Positions 35,616 through 44,439 are shown, counted from the first letter of the stretch. The stretch: 64,000 nt of DNA from Terriglobales bacterium (GCA_035937135.1 DASYVL010000040.1:1-64000), one strand, 5' to 3'. The notes: a model not told the origin generated them from the letters alone. Translations and numbers: made by a program.

Positions 35616-36332
35616 TCATGCAGCGGGCTTCTTGTGGCGGTCTCCAAAGATGGCGGTGCCGAGGCGGACGCAGGTGGAGCCCTCCTCGATGGCGACTTCG
35701 AAGTCGTGGGACATGCCGATGGAGAGTGTTTGCATAGCGATGCCGGGGAGATCACGCGCGGCGATGCGGTGGCGGAGCTCGCGCAGACGGCGGAAGTAGG
35801 GGCGGGCACCCTCGGGGTCGTCGGTGTGGGGCGGAATTGCCATCAGGCCGCGGAACTCGAGCGCGGCGAGGCGAGGCGCGGCGGCGAGGAGTTCCTCGAA
35901 CTCGGGCGAATTCGCCGTCACGCCGCTCTTGGCGGTCTCGGCGGCGAGGTTGACCTCGATCAGCACCGGGAACTTCTTCCCGAGTGTAGCGGCGGCGGAA
36001 TTCAGTTTCTCCGCCAGGCGCAGCGAGTCGAGCGAATCCACGCCGGCGAAGAGTTCGGCGGCGCGGGCGGCCTTGTTGGTCTGGAGGTGGCCGATGAGGT
36101 GGAACTTCGCCTCCGCCAGGTCGCGCAGCAGGTTCACTTTTTCGGCGAACTCCTGAACGCGGTTCTCGCCGAACCGGCGCAGGCCGGTGTCGTAGGCCTC
36201 GCGGATGCGGCGAGGCTCGACCTGCTTGGTGACGCCCATCAGCTCGACCTCCGAAGACGAGCGCCCGGCGCGGTGGGCGGCAGCTTCAATGCGGGCGCGG
36301 AGGGCGGCGAGGTTCTCGGCGATGGTGGCCAC
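35616..36332 (-). CDS. YggS-family PLP-binding protein
   Basis: PLP-binding homeostasis proteins regulate vitamin B6 and amino acid pools. The 238-residue protein is an alanine-racemase-like barrel: VELMGVTKQVEPRRIREAYDTG has the PLP lysine (the usual V.KT.), followed by GENRVQEFAEK, FHLIGHLQTNKA, and SIGMSHDFEVAIEEGSTCVRLGTAIFG. GTG start. Located in the typical pair with DUF167. Confidence 0.93.
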   Translation of the reverse strand: MATIAENLAALRARIEAAAHRAGRSSSEVELMGVTKQVEPRRIREAYDTGLRRFGENRVQEFAEKVNLLRDLAEAKFHLIGHLQTNKAARAAELFAGVDSLDSLRLAEKLNSAAATLGKKFPVLIEVNLAAETAKSGVTANSPEFEELLAAAPRLAALEFRGLMAIPPHTDDPEGARPYFRRLRELRHRIAARDLPGIAMQTLSIGMSHDFEVAIEEGSTCVRLGTAIFGDRHKKPAA

Positions 36333-36345
36333 AGTGCTATTTCAC

Positions 36346-36487
36346 CACGGAGACAGGGAGACACGGAGAGGAAAAGGAAAAACGGCAAAGGGCAAAGGGA
36401 AAAGGGAAAGAGGCAAAGTCAAAGTCAAAGTCAAAATCAAACGCAAGGTCCTTCGCTCGCCTGCCCGGCGGGCGAGCTCAGGATGAC
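36346..36487. repeat. Octamers, GGGAAAA heptamers and a CTTCG element before yggS
   Basis: CACGGAGA, CAGGGAGA, CACGGAGA (36346-36369), then GGCAAAG/GGAAAAG heptamers, a run of GTCAAA hexamers (36415-36440), and a CTTCG...CAGGATGACAG element with the stem GCTCGCC/GGCGAGC (36448-36487). The cascade shows the composite order heptamers, GTCAAA, CGCAAGG, CTTCG. Confidence 0.8.
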
Positions 36488-36489
36488 AG

Positions 36490-38730
36490 CTACTTCTTGG
36501 ATTCGGTCTCCAGGGGCTTGCGGGCGAAGTGTAGCAGCGAAGTCGCCAGCAGGACGAAGGTGGCCACAGCGAGCCAGCTGTTGGTAGCCAGGAAGGGAAT
36601 CTTCACGCCCCAGGCGACCGCGCCTTCGCGGATCCACCCTTGGGTTTCCATCAGTTTTACACCGATGCCCAGCAGTCCGACGATGCCGCCGGCGGCGATG
36701 AGGCCGCTGGCGAAGAGCGAGCCGGGCGAGACGTCGCTCTCTTCCACCTTCTTGACGCCGCGCTCGGCCAGCCAGCGCACCAGGCCGCCGGTGAAGATGG
36801 CCAGGGTGGTGGCGATGGGGATGTAGAAGCCGACGGCGAAGGAGAGCGAACGAATGCCGAGCAGTTCCACCCCGATGACCAGGAAGACGCCGAGCAACAC
36901 CAGTCCCCAGGGCAGGCGTTGGTTGAGGATGCCGCTGATGACGGTGGCCATGAGGCGGGCCTGGGGAGCGGCGGCGCGCTCCGAGCCGATGCCCTGGATC
37001 CACTGGACTTCGATCTGCCCGGTCTGCGGGTTGTAGAGGTACTTGCCGTCGGCCAGTTCGCGCGAGCCGATGGCGTTCAGCACCTGGTACTGGGAGCCGG
37101 CAACGGTCGTGACGAGGGTTCCCTTTTCGTCGGTGACGCGGATGCTGGCGGGCAGCTCCACCTTCTGGATCTCGACGCCTTGGGGCAGGTTGGCGAGGTC
37201 GAACTTCTGCGGGCTGAAGGGGCGGTAAGTCTCCAGGCCCTTGTTCATGCCCATGAGCGTGAGCCCGATGGCAAACACCGAGACCATCACGCCGATGAGC
37301 AGCGCCAGTTGCTGCTTGCGCGGGGTGGCGCCGACGAGGAATCCGGTCTTCAAGTCCTGGGAAGTATTGCCGGCGTTGGCCGATGCGATGCAAACCACGC
37401 CGCCGATGGTGATGGCGAGCGCGCCGAAGGCGGCGGCCGTCCAGTGCAGAACCAGGAAAACCGCGCAGGTCGCCATCAACGTGGCGATGGCCATGCCGGA
37501 GATAGGGTTCGACGAAGTGCCGATCAGGCCGGTGATGCGCGAAGAGACGGTGACAAAGAGGAATCCGAAAATGACCACAAAGACGGCAGCGGCGAGGTTG
37601 GCATACCAGGAGGTATGGGCGCCGGGCACGGGCATGGCGGTGAGCATGATCCACATCATGATGAGGACGGCGACCGCACCGAGGATGGCCCACTTCATGG
37701 GGAGGTCGTCATCGGTGCGGCGACGCGCAGCGGCGGCAGCGGCGCCCTTGATGAGGTCACTGGCGCCGGCCCGCAGGGCCGCGACGATGGTAGGGATCGT
37801 TTTGAGCAGCGTGATCAGGCCTGCGGCGGCGACAGCGCCGGCGCCCATGGGGCGGATGTAGTAGCGCCAGAGCTCGTCGGGCGCCATGTCCGCGATGAGC
37901 TTGGGGCCGGGGTAGAGGGGCGCGGTGAGATTGCCCCCGAAGAACTTGATGGCGGGCATGACCACCAGCCAGGCGAAGACCCCGCCGGCGAAGATCACGC
38001 CGGCGATGCGCGGTCCGATGATGTAGCCCACACCCAGATACTCGGCGGTGGTGTTGGCGCGGATGGAGGCGCCCGAGAACCAGCCCTGGGTGACGGCCTT
38101 GCCCGTCTTGGCGTCGGCGAGGAAGCCGAAGTTGTAGGTGGGGGTGGAGGGCCAGGCGGCAAACATGTTCTCGTTCTGAAAGAAGGTGTAGAGAGAGCCC
38201 AGGCCGAGTCCCCAGAAGACGCGGCTGGCGAAGCTGCCGCCACGGTCGCCGGCGATGAGCACGTCGGCGCAGGCGGTGCCCTCAGGGTAGAGGAGGTTGG
38301 CGTGCTCCTTGACGATGAGCTGGCGGCGCAGCGGGATCATGAAGAAGACGCCCAGCCATCCCCCGATGAGCGTGAGCAGGAAGATGCGCGAGTACTCCAG
38401 CGGGAATCCCAGGAAGATGAGCGCGGGCAGGGTGAAGATGACGCCGCCGGCGATGGATTCCCCGGCCGAGCCGGTGGTCTGGACGATGTTGTTCTCCAGG
38501 ATGGTGGACTTGCCGAAGGCGCGCAGGATGCTGATGGAAAGCACAGCGATGGGGATGGAGGCGGCGACGGTGAGGCCGGCGCGCAGGCCGACGTACACGG
38601 TGACCGCGCCGAAGAGCAGTCCGAAGAGGGCGCCCAGGAAGACGGCGCGGAAGGTGAACTCCGCGCGGGTGTCCCCGGCGGGAACGTAGGGCTGGAACGA
38701 GGTTTCCGCGGACTCTTCGCTTTCGGCCAC
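36490..38730 (-). CDS. OPT-family oligopeptide transporter
   Basis: OPT proteins import oligopeptides or metal chelates by proton coupling. The 746-residue protein has many hydrophobic segments. The FTFRAVFLGALFGLLFGA and VYVGLRAGLTVAASIP start, PEGTACADVL and a SSNPISGM motif (family NPG-like region) are present. A soluble segment of about 100 residues (VEIQKVELPASIRV) lies between TM regions. GTG 38730 follows AGGAGG by four bases and is preferred to an in-frame ATG 60 bases upstream. The adjacent POT and M24 genes fit peptide use. Confidence 0.88.
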   Translation of the reverse strand: MAESEESAETSFQPYVPAGDTRAEFTFRAVFLGALFGLLFGAVTVYVGLRAGLTVAASIPIAVLSISILRAFGKSTILENNIVQTTGSAGESIAGGVIFTLPALIFLGFPLEYSRIFLLTLIGGWLGVFFMIPLRRQLIVKEHANLLYPEGTACADVLIAGDRGGSFASRVFWGLGLGSLYTFFQNENMFAAWPSTPTYNFGFLADAKTGKAVTQGWFSGASIRANTTAEYLGVGYIIGPRIAGVIFAGGVFAWLVVMPAIKFFGGNLTAPLYPGPKLIADMAPDELWRYYIRPMGAGAVAAAGLITLLKTIPTIVAALRAGASDLIKGAAAAAARRRTDDDLPMKWAILGAVAVLIMMWIMLTAMPVPGAHTSWYANLAAAVFVVIFGFLFVTVSSRITGLIGTSSNPISGMAIATLMATCAVFLVLHWTAAAFGALAITIGGVVCIASANAGNTSQDLKTGFLVGATPRKQQLALLIGVMVSVFAIGLTLMGMNKGLETYRPFSPQKFDLANLPQGVEIQKVELPASIRVTDEKGTLVTTVAGSQYQVLNAIGSRELADGKYLYNPQTGQIEVQWIQGIGSERAAAPQARLMATVISGILNQRLPWGLVLLGVFLVIGVELLGIRSLSFAVGFYIPIATTLAIFTGGLVRWLAERGVKKVEESDVSPGSLFASGLIAAGGIVGLLGIGVKLMETQGWIREGAVAWGVKIPFLATNSWLAVATFVLLATSLLHFARKPLETESKK

Positions 38731-38775
38731 GAGGCCTCCTGGGGAAGGGTACTCAGCGGCGAAAGTAGCACGCGG

Positions 38776-38986
38776 AAATGCAAAATGCAAAAGGCAAAAT
38801 GCGAACCCGAGATCCCTCGACTGCGCGCTTCGTCCGGCCGTCCCGCGGGACGGCCTCCGTCGCGCTCCGCTCGGGATGACAATTCCTTAATCGCGCTGGC
38901 GTTCCCGGCACTGACGTACCGGGCTACTTTCAGTCGCCCCTGCGGGGCTGGGTTGACGCGGGCGAGGGCGCCCGCCGCCACGCAGG
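38776..38986. repeat. AAAATGC heptamers, CTTCG-type element and hairpins
   Basis: GAAATGC, AAAATGC, AAAAGGC, AAAATGC (38776-38803), a divergent element ending CGGGATGACA with an inner GGCCGTCCCGCGGGACGGCC palindrome (38808-38884), a GGCACTGACGTACC segment (38905-38940) and the hairpin GCGGGCG-AGGG-CGCCCGC (38958-38975). The gap 38731-39003 holds no gene. Confidence 0.7.
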
Positions 38987-39003
38987 CCTGGATAGCCGGC
39001 GGA

Positions 39004-39033
39004 TTGCACCGTCTGCTGGCAGCCCGGTATACT
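39004..39033 (+). promoter_or_regulatory. Sigma70-type promoter upstream of comF
   Basis: TTGCAC (39004-39009), an 18-base spacer and TATACT (39028-39033) form a near-consensus promoter. It points at comF-HNH, with a start expected near 39040, i.e. at the ATG of a 22-codon open frame. Confidence 0.65.
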
Positions 39034-39042
39034 CAAAAAGCA

Positions 39043-39111
39043 ATGTCCCGCTTGCGTTCCCGCCGGGGACGCAGGATCCGGGGCAGGCGGGAGGACCGTC
39101 TTCAGCAGTAG
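39043..39111 (+). CDS. Possible 22-residue Arg-rich peptide
   Basis: An ATG about 10 bases after the promoter's -10 box opens a frame encoding MSRLRSRRGRRIRGRREDRL plus QQ, with nine or more Arg. It could be a leaderless small peptide or chance. No ribosome binding site is present, and the expected start of transcription nearly coincides with the ATG. Confidence 0.25.
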   Translation: MSRLRSRRGRRIRGRREDRLQQ

Positions 39112-39175
39112 CAGCGTAACTCGGGCCGGGATTCACGACGTTCGACGACGTAGTCCACTGGTTTCGCTCTTCGAG

Positions 39176-39988
39176 GTGGCAGCGCAAAGCCTGTTCGCCA
39201 CCCTCTTCCCCTCCGACTGCCGATTGTGCGGCGCTGCGCTGACCGAAGTCTCGCGGCTGCCGGTGTGCTCCGCGTGTGTTCGAAGCATCCAACGGATCGA
39301 AGCCCCGACGTGCGCGGTGTGTGGTGAGCTGGTGGCGGCTGCGCCAGCGGCCGGCGATGAGTTGCGCTGTGGACTGTGCCAGCGCGCGCGCATGCCGTTC
39401 GTCAAGGCCGTCTCCTATGGAAGCTATGACGGGGCGCTGCGCGGGCTGATCCATCTGCTGAAGTACGAGCGCGTGCGGCCTGCCGGCGGCGTCCTGGGAC
39501 GAATGCTGGCGGAGGCGATGGCGGGGCTGAAGTTCACCTCAACCGAGAAGGCGCCGCTGATGGTTCCTGTGCCGCTCTCCGTGGGGCGGGAGCGGCAGCG
39601 CGGATTCAATCAGGCGGAAGAGATTGTGCGGGCGGCGCTGAAACACTGGACCCGCCGCGGCGGGCGCGCGATGGAGCTTAACACGAGCGCGCTCCGGCGC
39701 ACTCGCGAGACCCGGTCGCAGACTGGGCTGACGAGGCATCAGCGGCGCGCGAACCTGCGGGGAGCGTTCGTCGCAGCCCGGCCGGAGCAGATTGCCGGGC
39801 GCGAGATTGTTCTGGTGGATGACGTTTACACCACCGGCACGACCGTTTCCGAGTGCGCGCGGGTGCTGCGCCGGGCGGGCGCGGCCGAGATCTACGTGGC
39901 GACGGCAGCGCGCGTACTGAAGCGCGAGACGCCAGGAGCAGCGTCCGAAGAGTCCGCTGCGGCGATCAGGGTCAGAGCAGAGGCATGA
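39176..39988 (+). CDS. ComF-family phosphoribosyltransferase-like protein
   Basis: ComF proteins are implicated in DNA uptake in naturally competent bacteria. The 270-residue product has an N-terminal pair of CXXC zinc ribbons (CRLC, CSAC, CAVC, CGLC, residues 13-70) and a C-terminal PRTase domain with the PRPP loop [16 protein letters not shown] (about 210-225). GTG start. No other competence genes are near. Its stop overlaps the HNH gene start (ATGA), so the two form an operon behind the 39004 promoter. Confidence 0.9.
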   Translation: MAAQSLFATLFPSDCRLCGAALTEVSRLPVCSACVRSIQRIEAPTCAVCGELVAAAPAAGDELRCGLCQRARMPFVKAVSYGSYDGALRGLIHLLKYERVRPAGGVLGRMLAEAMAGLKFTSTEKAPLMVPVPLSVGRERQRGFNQAEEIVRAALKHWTRRGGRAMELNTSALRRTRETRSQTGLTRHQRRANLRGAFVAARPEQIAGREIVLVDDVYTTGTTVSECARVLRRAGAAEIYVATAARVLKRETPGAASEESAAAIRVRAEA

Positions 39989-40575
39989 GGAGCCAGGCAC
40001 ACAATCCGAAGCCTGCGGGGAAGCCGGGCGTTCATTCGAACGGCGGGGGCAACGGCTTCAATCCCATGCACACGCCTGTGCTGGTGCTGAACGCGTCGTA
40101 CGAGCCCATCAACATCTGCGCGGCGCGGCGAGCGGTGGTGCTGGTGCTGAAGGGCGTAGCCATGACCGAAGAGGAGAACGGGCACCACCTGCACGCGGCC
40201 CGCTTCACCATGCGCCTGCCCTCGGTGATCCGGTTGCTGGAGTACCGGCGCATCCCGCACCAGACGCGCGCGCTCTCGCGCAAGAACATCCTGCTGCGCG
40301 ACCGCAACGCCTGCCAGTACTGCGGTAACGTGATGCCTTCGGGCGAGTTGACGCTCGACCACGTAGTGCCGCGGTCGCGGGGCGGGCTCTCCACCTGGGA
40401 GAACCTGGTGGCCTGCTGCCATCCCTGCAACCGGCAGAAGGGCAACCAGCTGGCGCACGAGGCGGGGATGCGGTTGCTGCGCGAGCCCCGCGCCTTCACC
40501 CTCCATACCAGCCGCCACATCATGCGCATGATCGGGCGCTCGGACGCGAAGTGGCGGAAGTATCTCTTCTACTGA
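39985..40575 (+). CDS. HNH endonuclease
   Basis: A 196-residue protein with an HNH_5-type nuclease core: [33 protein letters not shown] (the H-N-H residues plus CXXC zinc knuckle pairs) and KGNQ. The N-terminal half ([28 protein letters not shown]) is conserved in a common stand-alone bacterial HNH family whose role is unknown. ATG 39985 overlaps comF by 4 bp; MHTPVL at 40066 is a possible later start. The neighbour suggests a link to DNA processing, unproven. Confidence 0.88.
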   Translation: MRSQAHNPKPAGKPGVHSNGGGNGFNPMHTPVLVLNASYEPINICAARRAVVLVLKGVAMTEEENGHHLHAARFTMRLPSVIRLLEYRRIPHQTRALSRKNILLRDRNACQYCGNVMPSGELTLDHVVPRSRGGLSTWENLVACCHPCNRQKGNQLAHEAGMRLLREPRAFTLHTSRHIMRMIGRSDAKWRKYLFY

Positions 40576-40678
40576 GTCATCGGGTCATTGGGTCATTGAG
40601 CCATTGAAGACCCGGTAGTGGTGCGCTCCGGCGTAGGCGAAGAAATGACGCGATGACTCAATGGCCCAATGACTCAAT
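40574..40678. repeat. Inverted pair of octamer arrays between convergent genes
   Basis: Left: GAGTCATC, GGGTCATT twice, GAGCCATT, starting inside the HNH stop codon. Right: AATGACGC, GATGACTC, AATGGCCC, AATGACTC, ending beside the minus-strand stop. The arms are largely complementary and would form a stem of about 30 bp with a 38-base loop. It may act as a two-way terminator. Confidence 0.8.
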
Positions 40679-41506
40679 CTACTTGGGCGGTTCTGGCTGC
40701 TGGTCCTTATTTTCCTGCTCGCCCTTGGGGAGCTCCTTGCCTTCGTAGGTGATGCGGGTCTTGGCGCCGAAGCGCTTGTAGGCGGAGTACTTCACGATGA
40801 TGCGGATGCGGATGTCGCCGTTCTTGAAGTGGAGCGTGTCGTCGGTGCGGGTGTAGGTGGGGAACCAGTAGCGGCCGTCCACCTGCTCGCGATAGGTGAC
40901 GAACTTGGGAAAGAGGTTCTCCTGGCCCTTGTGGTAGTCGGGGACGTTCTTGCCTTCGGTCTTGACGATCTGAAAGTCGCGGTCATCCACCCAGATGCGG
41001 CCCTCGAAGTAGCGCCGATTCTTCTCGATGGTCCTGGGCGAGATGTCGAAGACGTAGGTGTGGAGGTCGTCCTCCTGCTGCTGGCCGACGTAGAGGATGT
41101 TGTAGTCGCCGATCTCGTCGGAGGTGAGGACGAAGGGCAGGCGATGCTCCAGGTCGTCGAAATCCTCCCGGGTCATGCCCAAGCGGGTGAGCGAGGGCTG
41201 AGGGGCGAAGACCACGTTCTCCATGCGCTTCCCCTTGTCGTCAAAGAGGATGTCCACGACCTGGCGCAGCTCGCCATCCACCCTGCCGCCGTCCAGAGTC
41301 TGCACGGTGAAGTCCTGGCGGTAGGTGTAGGCGTCGCGGGCGATCTTGAAGTCCTTTTCCCGGGCGGCAAACTTCTGGATGATCTCGTCGGAGGTGATGC
41401 CCTTGGGCGGCGAAGGGTCCAACCGGCCTTCCTGGGCGGCGGCCAGGGTGCAGAGGAACAGTGCGGCGAGGGTCAGGAGACTTCGGGCTGTGGGCATGGC
41501 AACCAT
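40679..41506 (-). CDS. Secreted protein, LolA-like fold suspected
   Basis: About 275 residues with a signal peptide (ARSLLTLAALFLCTLAAAQ) and no lipobox. The mature part is rich in beta strands (YTYRQDFTVQTLDGG, GRIWVDDRDFQIVKTEG, GRYWFPTYTRTDDTLHF), which resembles outer-membrane lipoprotein-sorting (LolA-like) domains; this assignment is tentative. Two starts, 41506 and 41497, are both in frame and neither has a good binding site. The C terminus is Glu/Gln/Pro-rich. It is convergent with the HNH gene. Confidence 0.65.
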   Translation of the reverse strand: MVAMPTARSLLTLAALFLCTLAAAQEGRLDPSPPKGITSDEIIQKFAAREKDFKIARDAYTYRQDFTVQTLDGGRVDGELRQVVDILFDDKGKRMENVVFAPQPSLTRLGMTREDFDDLEHRLPFVLTSDEIGDYNILYVGQQQEDDLHTYVFDISPRTIEKNRRYFEGRIWVDDRDFQIVKTEGKNVPDYHKGQENLFPKFVTYREQVDGRYWFPTYTRTDDTLHFKNGDIRIRIIVKYSAYKRFGAKTRITYEGKELPKGEQENKDQQPEPPK

Positions 41507-41542
41507 TTTAGATGCTAATGGCCAGAACAGGTTGCAGCCAGC

Positions 41543-41748
41543 AGAATGCAAAATGCAACCCCAAGGTCCTTCGACTCGGGTTTCCCGCGCTGAAGAAAGC
41601 GCGCGGGAGCCCTCCCTCCCCTTCGACTTCGCTCAGGGCTCGCTTCGCTCGGCAAGACAGGATGACGGTCCCCGATGGTCCGTTGTAGGGGTAGGGGTCC
41701 TTCGACTCGGCCCATCGCATGCGCTCGGGCCTCGCTCAGGATGACAGT
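41543..41748. repeat. AAAATGC heptamers and two CTTCG/CAGGATGACA elements
   Basis: AGAATGC, AAAATGC, AACCCCA, then one long element with GCGCGGGAGCCCTCC (41561-41669) and one that starts GGGGTCCTTCGACTCGG and ends CAGGATGACAGT (41695-41748). They fill most of the 270 bp between two divergent genes; TAGACT at 41791 may be a -10 box for the S9 gene. Confidence 0.75.
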
Positions 41749-41818
41749 CTCAACAGGGGGGCGACTGTCGCCGCGGCTGCGCGAATCGGGTAGACTGGCG
41801 TTCTTTCTGGAGGCGCCT

Positions 41819-43861
41819 ATGTTCCGCCGCACTTCGGTCATCGTTGTTGCTCTTCTTATCGCTGCTGCCGGTCTCCACGCGCAAGCGAAGCGTCCGTTCA
41901 CCTTCGAGGACATGATGGCGCTGAAACGCGTGGGCGAGCCTGTGCCTTCGCCCGATGGCAAGTGGGTGGCGTTCACCGCCGTGGACGTCAACCTGGAGGA
42001 GAACACACGCACGCCGCACCTTTGGATGGTGGCGCTCCAGGGCGGCGGGGCGCGGCAGATCACCAAGGGCAAGGGAGAACAGCGGCCGCGCTGGTCGCCG
42101 GACGGCAAGCACTTCCTCTACATCATGGACGAGCAGGTGCACGTCCTCGACTTCGACGCCGCCACGGGCAACGCGCTGCCCGGCGGGCGGCAGATCACCA
42201 GCCTCTCCACTGGAGCCGATGGCGCGCTGTGGTCGCCGGATGGGAAGAACATCCTGTTCGTCTCAGAGGTCTATCCCGACTGCGCGGACGATGCCTGCAA
42301 CAAGGCGCGCGATGAGGAGAAGTCGAAATCCAAGGTAAAGGCGCTGATGTTCACGCGGCTGCTCTACCGGCATTGGACCGGGTACTCGGAGGGCAAGCGC
42401 AGCCATCTGTTCGTGGCGTCGGCCGAGGGCGGCGTCCCGCGCGACTTGACGCCGGGCGACTACGACGCGCCTCCGTTCTCCCTCGGCGGGCCGGATGGCT
42501 ATGCCTTCTCACCCGACGGACAGGAGATCTGCTTCAGCTCAAATCACGAGCCGGTCGGGGCCACCAGCACCAACAACGACCTGTTCATTATTCCCGTGAG
42601 CGGAGGGACGCCGAAGCAGATCACCAGCAACAAAGCCAGCGATTCCTCGCCGCAGTATTCGCCCGACGGGAAGTGGATCGCCTACCTGGCGCAGGTGCGG
42701 CCGGGCTACGAGAGTGATCGCTTCCGGCTGATGCTCTACGAGCGCGCGACCAGCAAGATCACGAACCTGACGGAGAGCTTCGACGGGTGGGTGGGGACGT
42801 TCGCCTGGGGGCCGGAGTCAGCCGGGTTGGCATTTGTGGCCGAGGACAAGGGCGAGCAGCCGATTTATTCGGTCGGACTGAAGGATGGGAAGATCGAGCT
42901 GGTGATTCGCGGCCACTATGACGACCTTGCCATCACGCAGCATTCCGAGACCCTGGCCACCGGAATGTCGGTGGAGTATCCGAACGAGATCTATGTGATC
43001 GCGTGCGGGCACGGCAAATGCGGCGCGGTCGCGCTCACGCACATGAACGACGCCGTCTTCGCGCAGGTGCACACCTCGCCGCTTGAATCTTTCTGGTTCA
43101 CGGGCGCGGAGAACAAGAAAGTCCAGGGCTTTCTGGTCAAGCCGCCGGATTTCGATGCGGCGAAGAAGTATCCGGTGAAGTTCATCATTCACGGCGGGCC
43201 GCAGGGGGCCTGGGGAGATTCGTGGAGCTTCCGCTGGAACCCGCAGTTGTTCGCCGCCAGCGGTTATGTGGTCGTCATGATCAATCCGCGGGGCTCGACC
43301 GGCTACGGTCAGAAGTTCATTGACGACATTAACGGCGACTGGGGCGGGCGCGTCTATCAAGACCTGATGCTCGGCCTGGACTACGCCGAGCGCAAGTATC
43401 CCTTCCTGGACAAGACGCGGGAGTGTGCGCTGGGCGCGAGTTACGGCGGCTACATGATCGATTGGATCGAGGGGCACACCACGCGCTTCCAGTGCCTGGT
43501 GTCGCACGACGGGACCTACAACCTGGAGTCGTTCTGGGGCACGACCGAGGAGCTGTGGTTCCCCGAATGGGAGTTCCGCGGGACTCCGTGGACGAATCCG
43601 CTGGCGTACCGCAAGTGGTCGCCGCACGTTTATGCGCGGAACTTCAAGACGCCCATGCTGGTGGTCCACGGGCAGAAGGACCTCCGCGTGGACCTCTCCG
43701 AGGGCCTGCAACTTTTCACCACGCTGCAGCGGCGGGGCGTGCCGTCGAAGATGCTCTACTTTCCCGACGAGGGCCACTGGGTGCTGAAGCCGCAGAACTC
43801 GCGGCTCTGGTACAAGACGGTCAATGAGTGGGTGGATGGGTATCTGAAAAAGGCAGATTGA
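41819..43861 (+). CDS. S9 (prolyl oligopeptidase family) peptidase, secreted
   Basis: A 680-residue serine peptidase with a signal peptide (SVIVVALLIAAAGLHAQ). Residues about 40-400 are TolB/beta-propeller repeats with several SPDGKW blades. The catalytic alpha/beta-hydrolase domain has GASYGGYM (Ser about 541), GQKDLRVD (Asp about 621) and EGHWVL (His about 653), the S9C-type triad. Substrates are oligopeptides in the periplasm or outside the cell. GGAGG is five bases from the ATG. The stop codon lies inside a heptamer array, then a terminator follows. Confidence 0.93.
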   Translation: MFRRTSVIVVALLIAAAGLHAQAKRPFTFEDMMALKRVGEPVPSPDGKWVAFTAVDVNLEENTRTPHLWMVALQGGGARQITKGKGEQRPRWSPDGKHFLYIMDEQVHVLDFDAATGNALPGGRQITSLSTGADGALWSPDGKNILFVSEVYPDCADDACNKARDEEKSKSKVKALMFTRLLYRHWTGYSEGKRSHLFVASAEGGVPRDLTPGDYDAPPFSLGGPDGYAFSPDGQEICFSSNHEPVGATSTNNDLFIIPVSGGTPKQITSNKASDSSPQYSPDGKWIAYLAQVRPGYESDRFRLMLYERATSKITNLTESFDGWVGTFAWGPESAGLAFVAEDKGEQPIYSVGLKDGKIELVIRGHYDDLAITQHSETLATGMSVEYPNEIYVIACGHGKCGAVALTHMNDAVFAQVHTSPLESFWFTGAENKKVQGFLVKPPDFDAAKKYPVKFIIHGGPQGAWGDSWSFRWNPQLFAASGYVVVMINPRGSTGYGQKFIDDINGDWGGRVYQDLMLGLDYAERKYPFLDKTRECALGASYGGYMIDWIEGHTTRFQCLVSHDGTYNLESFWGTTEELWFPEWEFRGTPWTNPLAYRKWSPHVYARNFKTPMLVVHGQKDLRVDLSEGLQLFTTLQRRGVPSKMLYFPDEGHWVLKPQNSRLWYKTVNEWVDGYLKKAD

Positions 43862-43882
43862 AGATTGCTGATTGCAGAATGG
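43855..43882 (+). repeat. Heptamer array (AGATTGC family) at the S9 peptidase stop
   Basis: AGATTGA, AGATTGC, TGATTGC, AGAATGG in exact register. The first unit supplies the last residues and the TGA of the peptidase gene. Confidence 0.7.
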
Positions 43883-43906
43883 GCGCGCCGAACGGCGCGC
43901 CTTTTT
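43882..43906 (+). terminator. Intrinsic terminator of the S9 peptidase gene
   Basis: GGCGCGCC-GAAC-GGCGCGCC followed by TTTTT: an 8-bp all-GC stem and a T-run, 20 bp after the stop. Confidence 0.85.
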
Positions 43907-43953
43907 CATTTCCGAACTGTGGAATTGCGGGGCTGGGGCGGCGGGAGGGCGGC

Positions 43954-44186
43954 AAAGTCAAACGCAAGGTCCTTCGCCCGCCCAGCGGGCTCAGGATGAC
44001 AGGGCTGCGGCACGGGAAGATGCCCTGATTGGCCTTTCTATGCTGCGGTCGGCGTAGGGATCCTTCGACTCGGCCGACGCATGCGCTCCGGCCTCGCTCA
44101 GGACTTCGCCTGCCGGCTCGGACGCCGGCAAGCCGGCTCAACTTCGACTCATTGCTCGCGAGGGCTCGCAGTTCGCTCAGGATGAC
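43954..44186. repeat. Composite spacer repeat, copy C, plus a further element
   Basis: AAAGTCAAACGCAAGGTCC start, a short CTTCG...CAGGATGACAGGGC element, a linker with CTATGCTGCGGTCGGCGTAGG, a long element, and then a GCCGGC-rich hairpin segment and another end CAGGATGACAG at 44178. It lies between the terminator and the promoter before the cold-shock gene. Confidence 0.75.
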
Positions 44187-44203
44187 AGCTTCTGAATTTC
44201 CGC

Positions 44204-44232
44204 TTGCCAAAGCGGAAGTCGATGAATATTAT
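44204..44232 (+). promoter_or_regulatory. Sigma70-type promoter before the cold-shock gene
   Basis: TTGCCA (44204-44209), a 17-base spacer and TATTAT (44227-44232), a near-consensus promoter. The predicted start is about 44239, some 200 bases before the csp start codon. Confidence 0.75.
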
Positions 44233-44238
44233 CCCCCT

Positions 44239-44396
44239 TCCCCCCTGGAGAGAATTTCAGGGAGGAAAGTCCAGCAAACACAGGAATCGGACCCGGCTTC
44301 ATGTTTTGGGCAGTGTATCCGCAGGCAAGAGCAGTGAGGTTGCAGGGCTGAAGTCCGCCATGGGCGGGCGAGGGCCCGGCAGCCTTTGTTTTTTGT
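44239..44396 (+). ncRNA. Candidate structured leader or small RNA before csp
   Basis: About 158 bases between a strong promoter and the T-rich run ending at 44396. It opens with CCCUG/CAGGG stem potential, has a GGAGGAAAGTCC word, and ends with a branched GC hairpin (GGCTG ... CAGCC, containing CCGCC-ATG-GGCGG) followed by TTTGTTTTTTG. This layout could be a stand-alone small RNA with its own terminator, or a csp leader with an attenuator or thermosensor. No known family is recognised. Confidence 0.45.
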
Positions 44397-44439
44397 AAGG
44401 TCAACCATCAACCCAGCAGAGGCGAAAGGAGTTTCTTCA

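Noticed and set aside
44239-44396. RNase P RNA because of GGAGGAAAGTCC
   Set aside because: The stretch is only about 158 bases and lacks other conserved RNase P regions such as the 3' ACAGA-type partner of P4. Kept only as a structured-RNA candidate.
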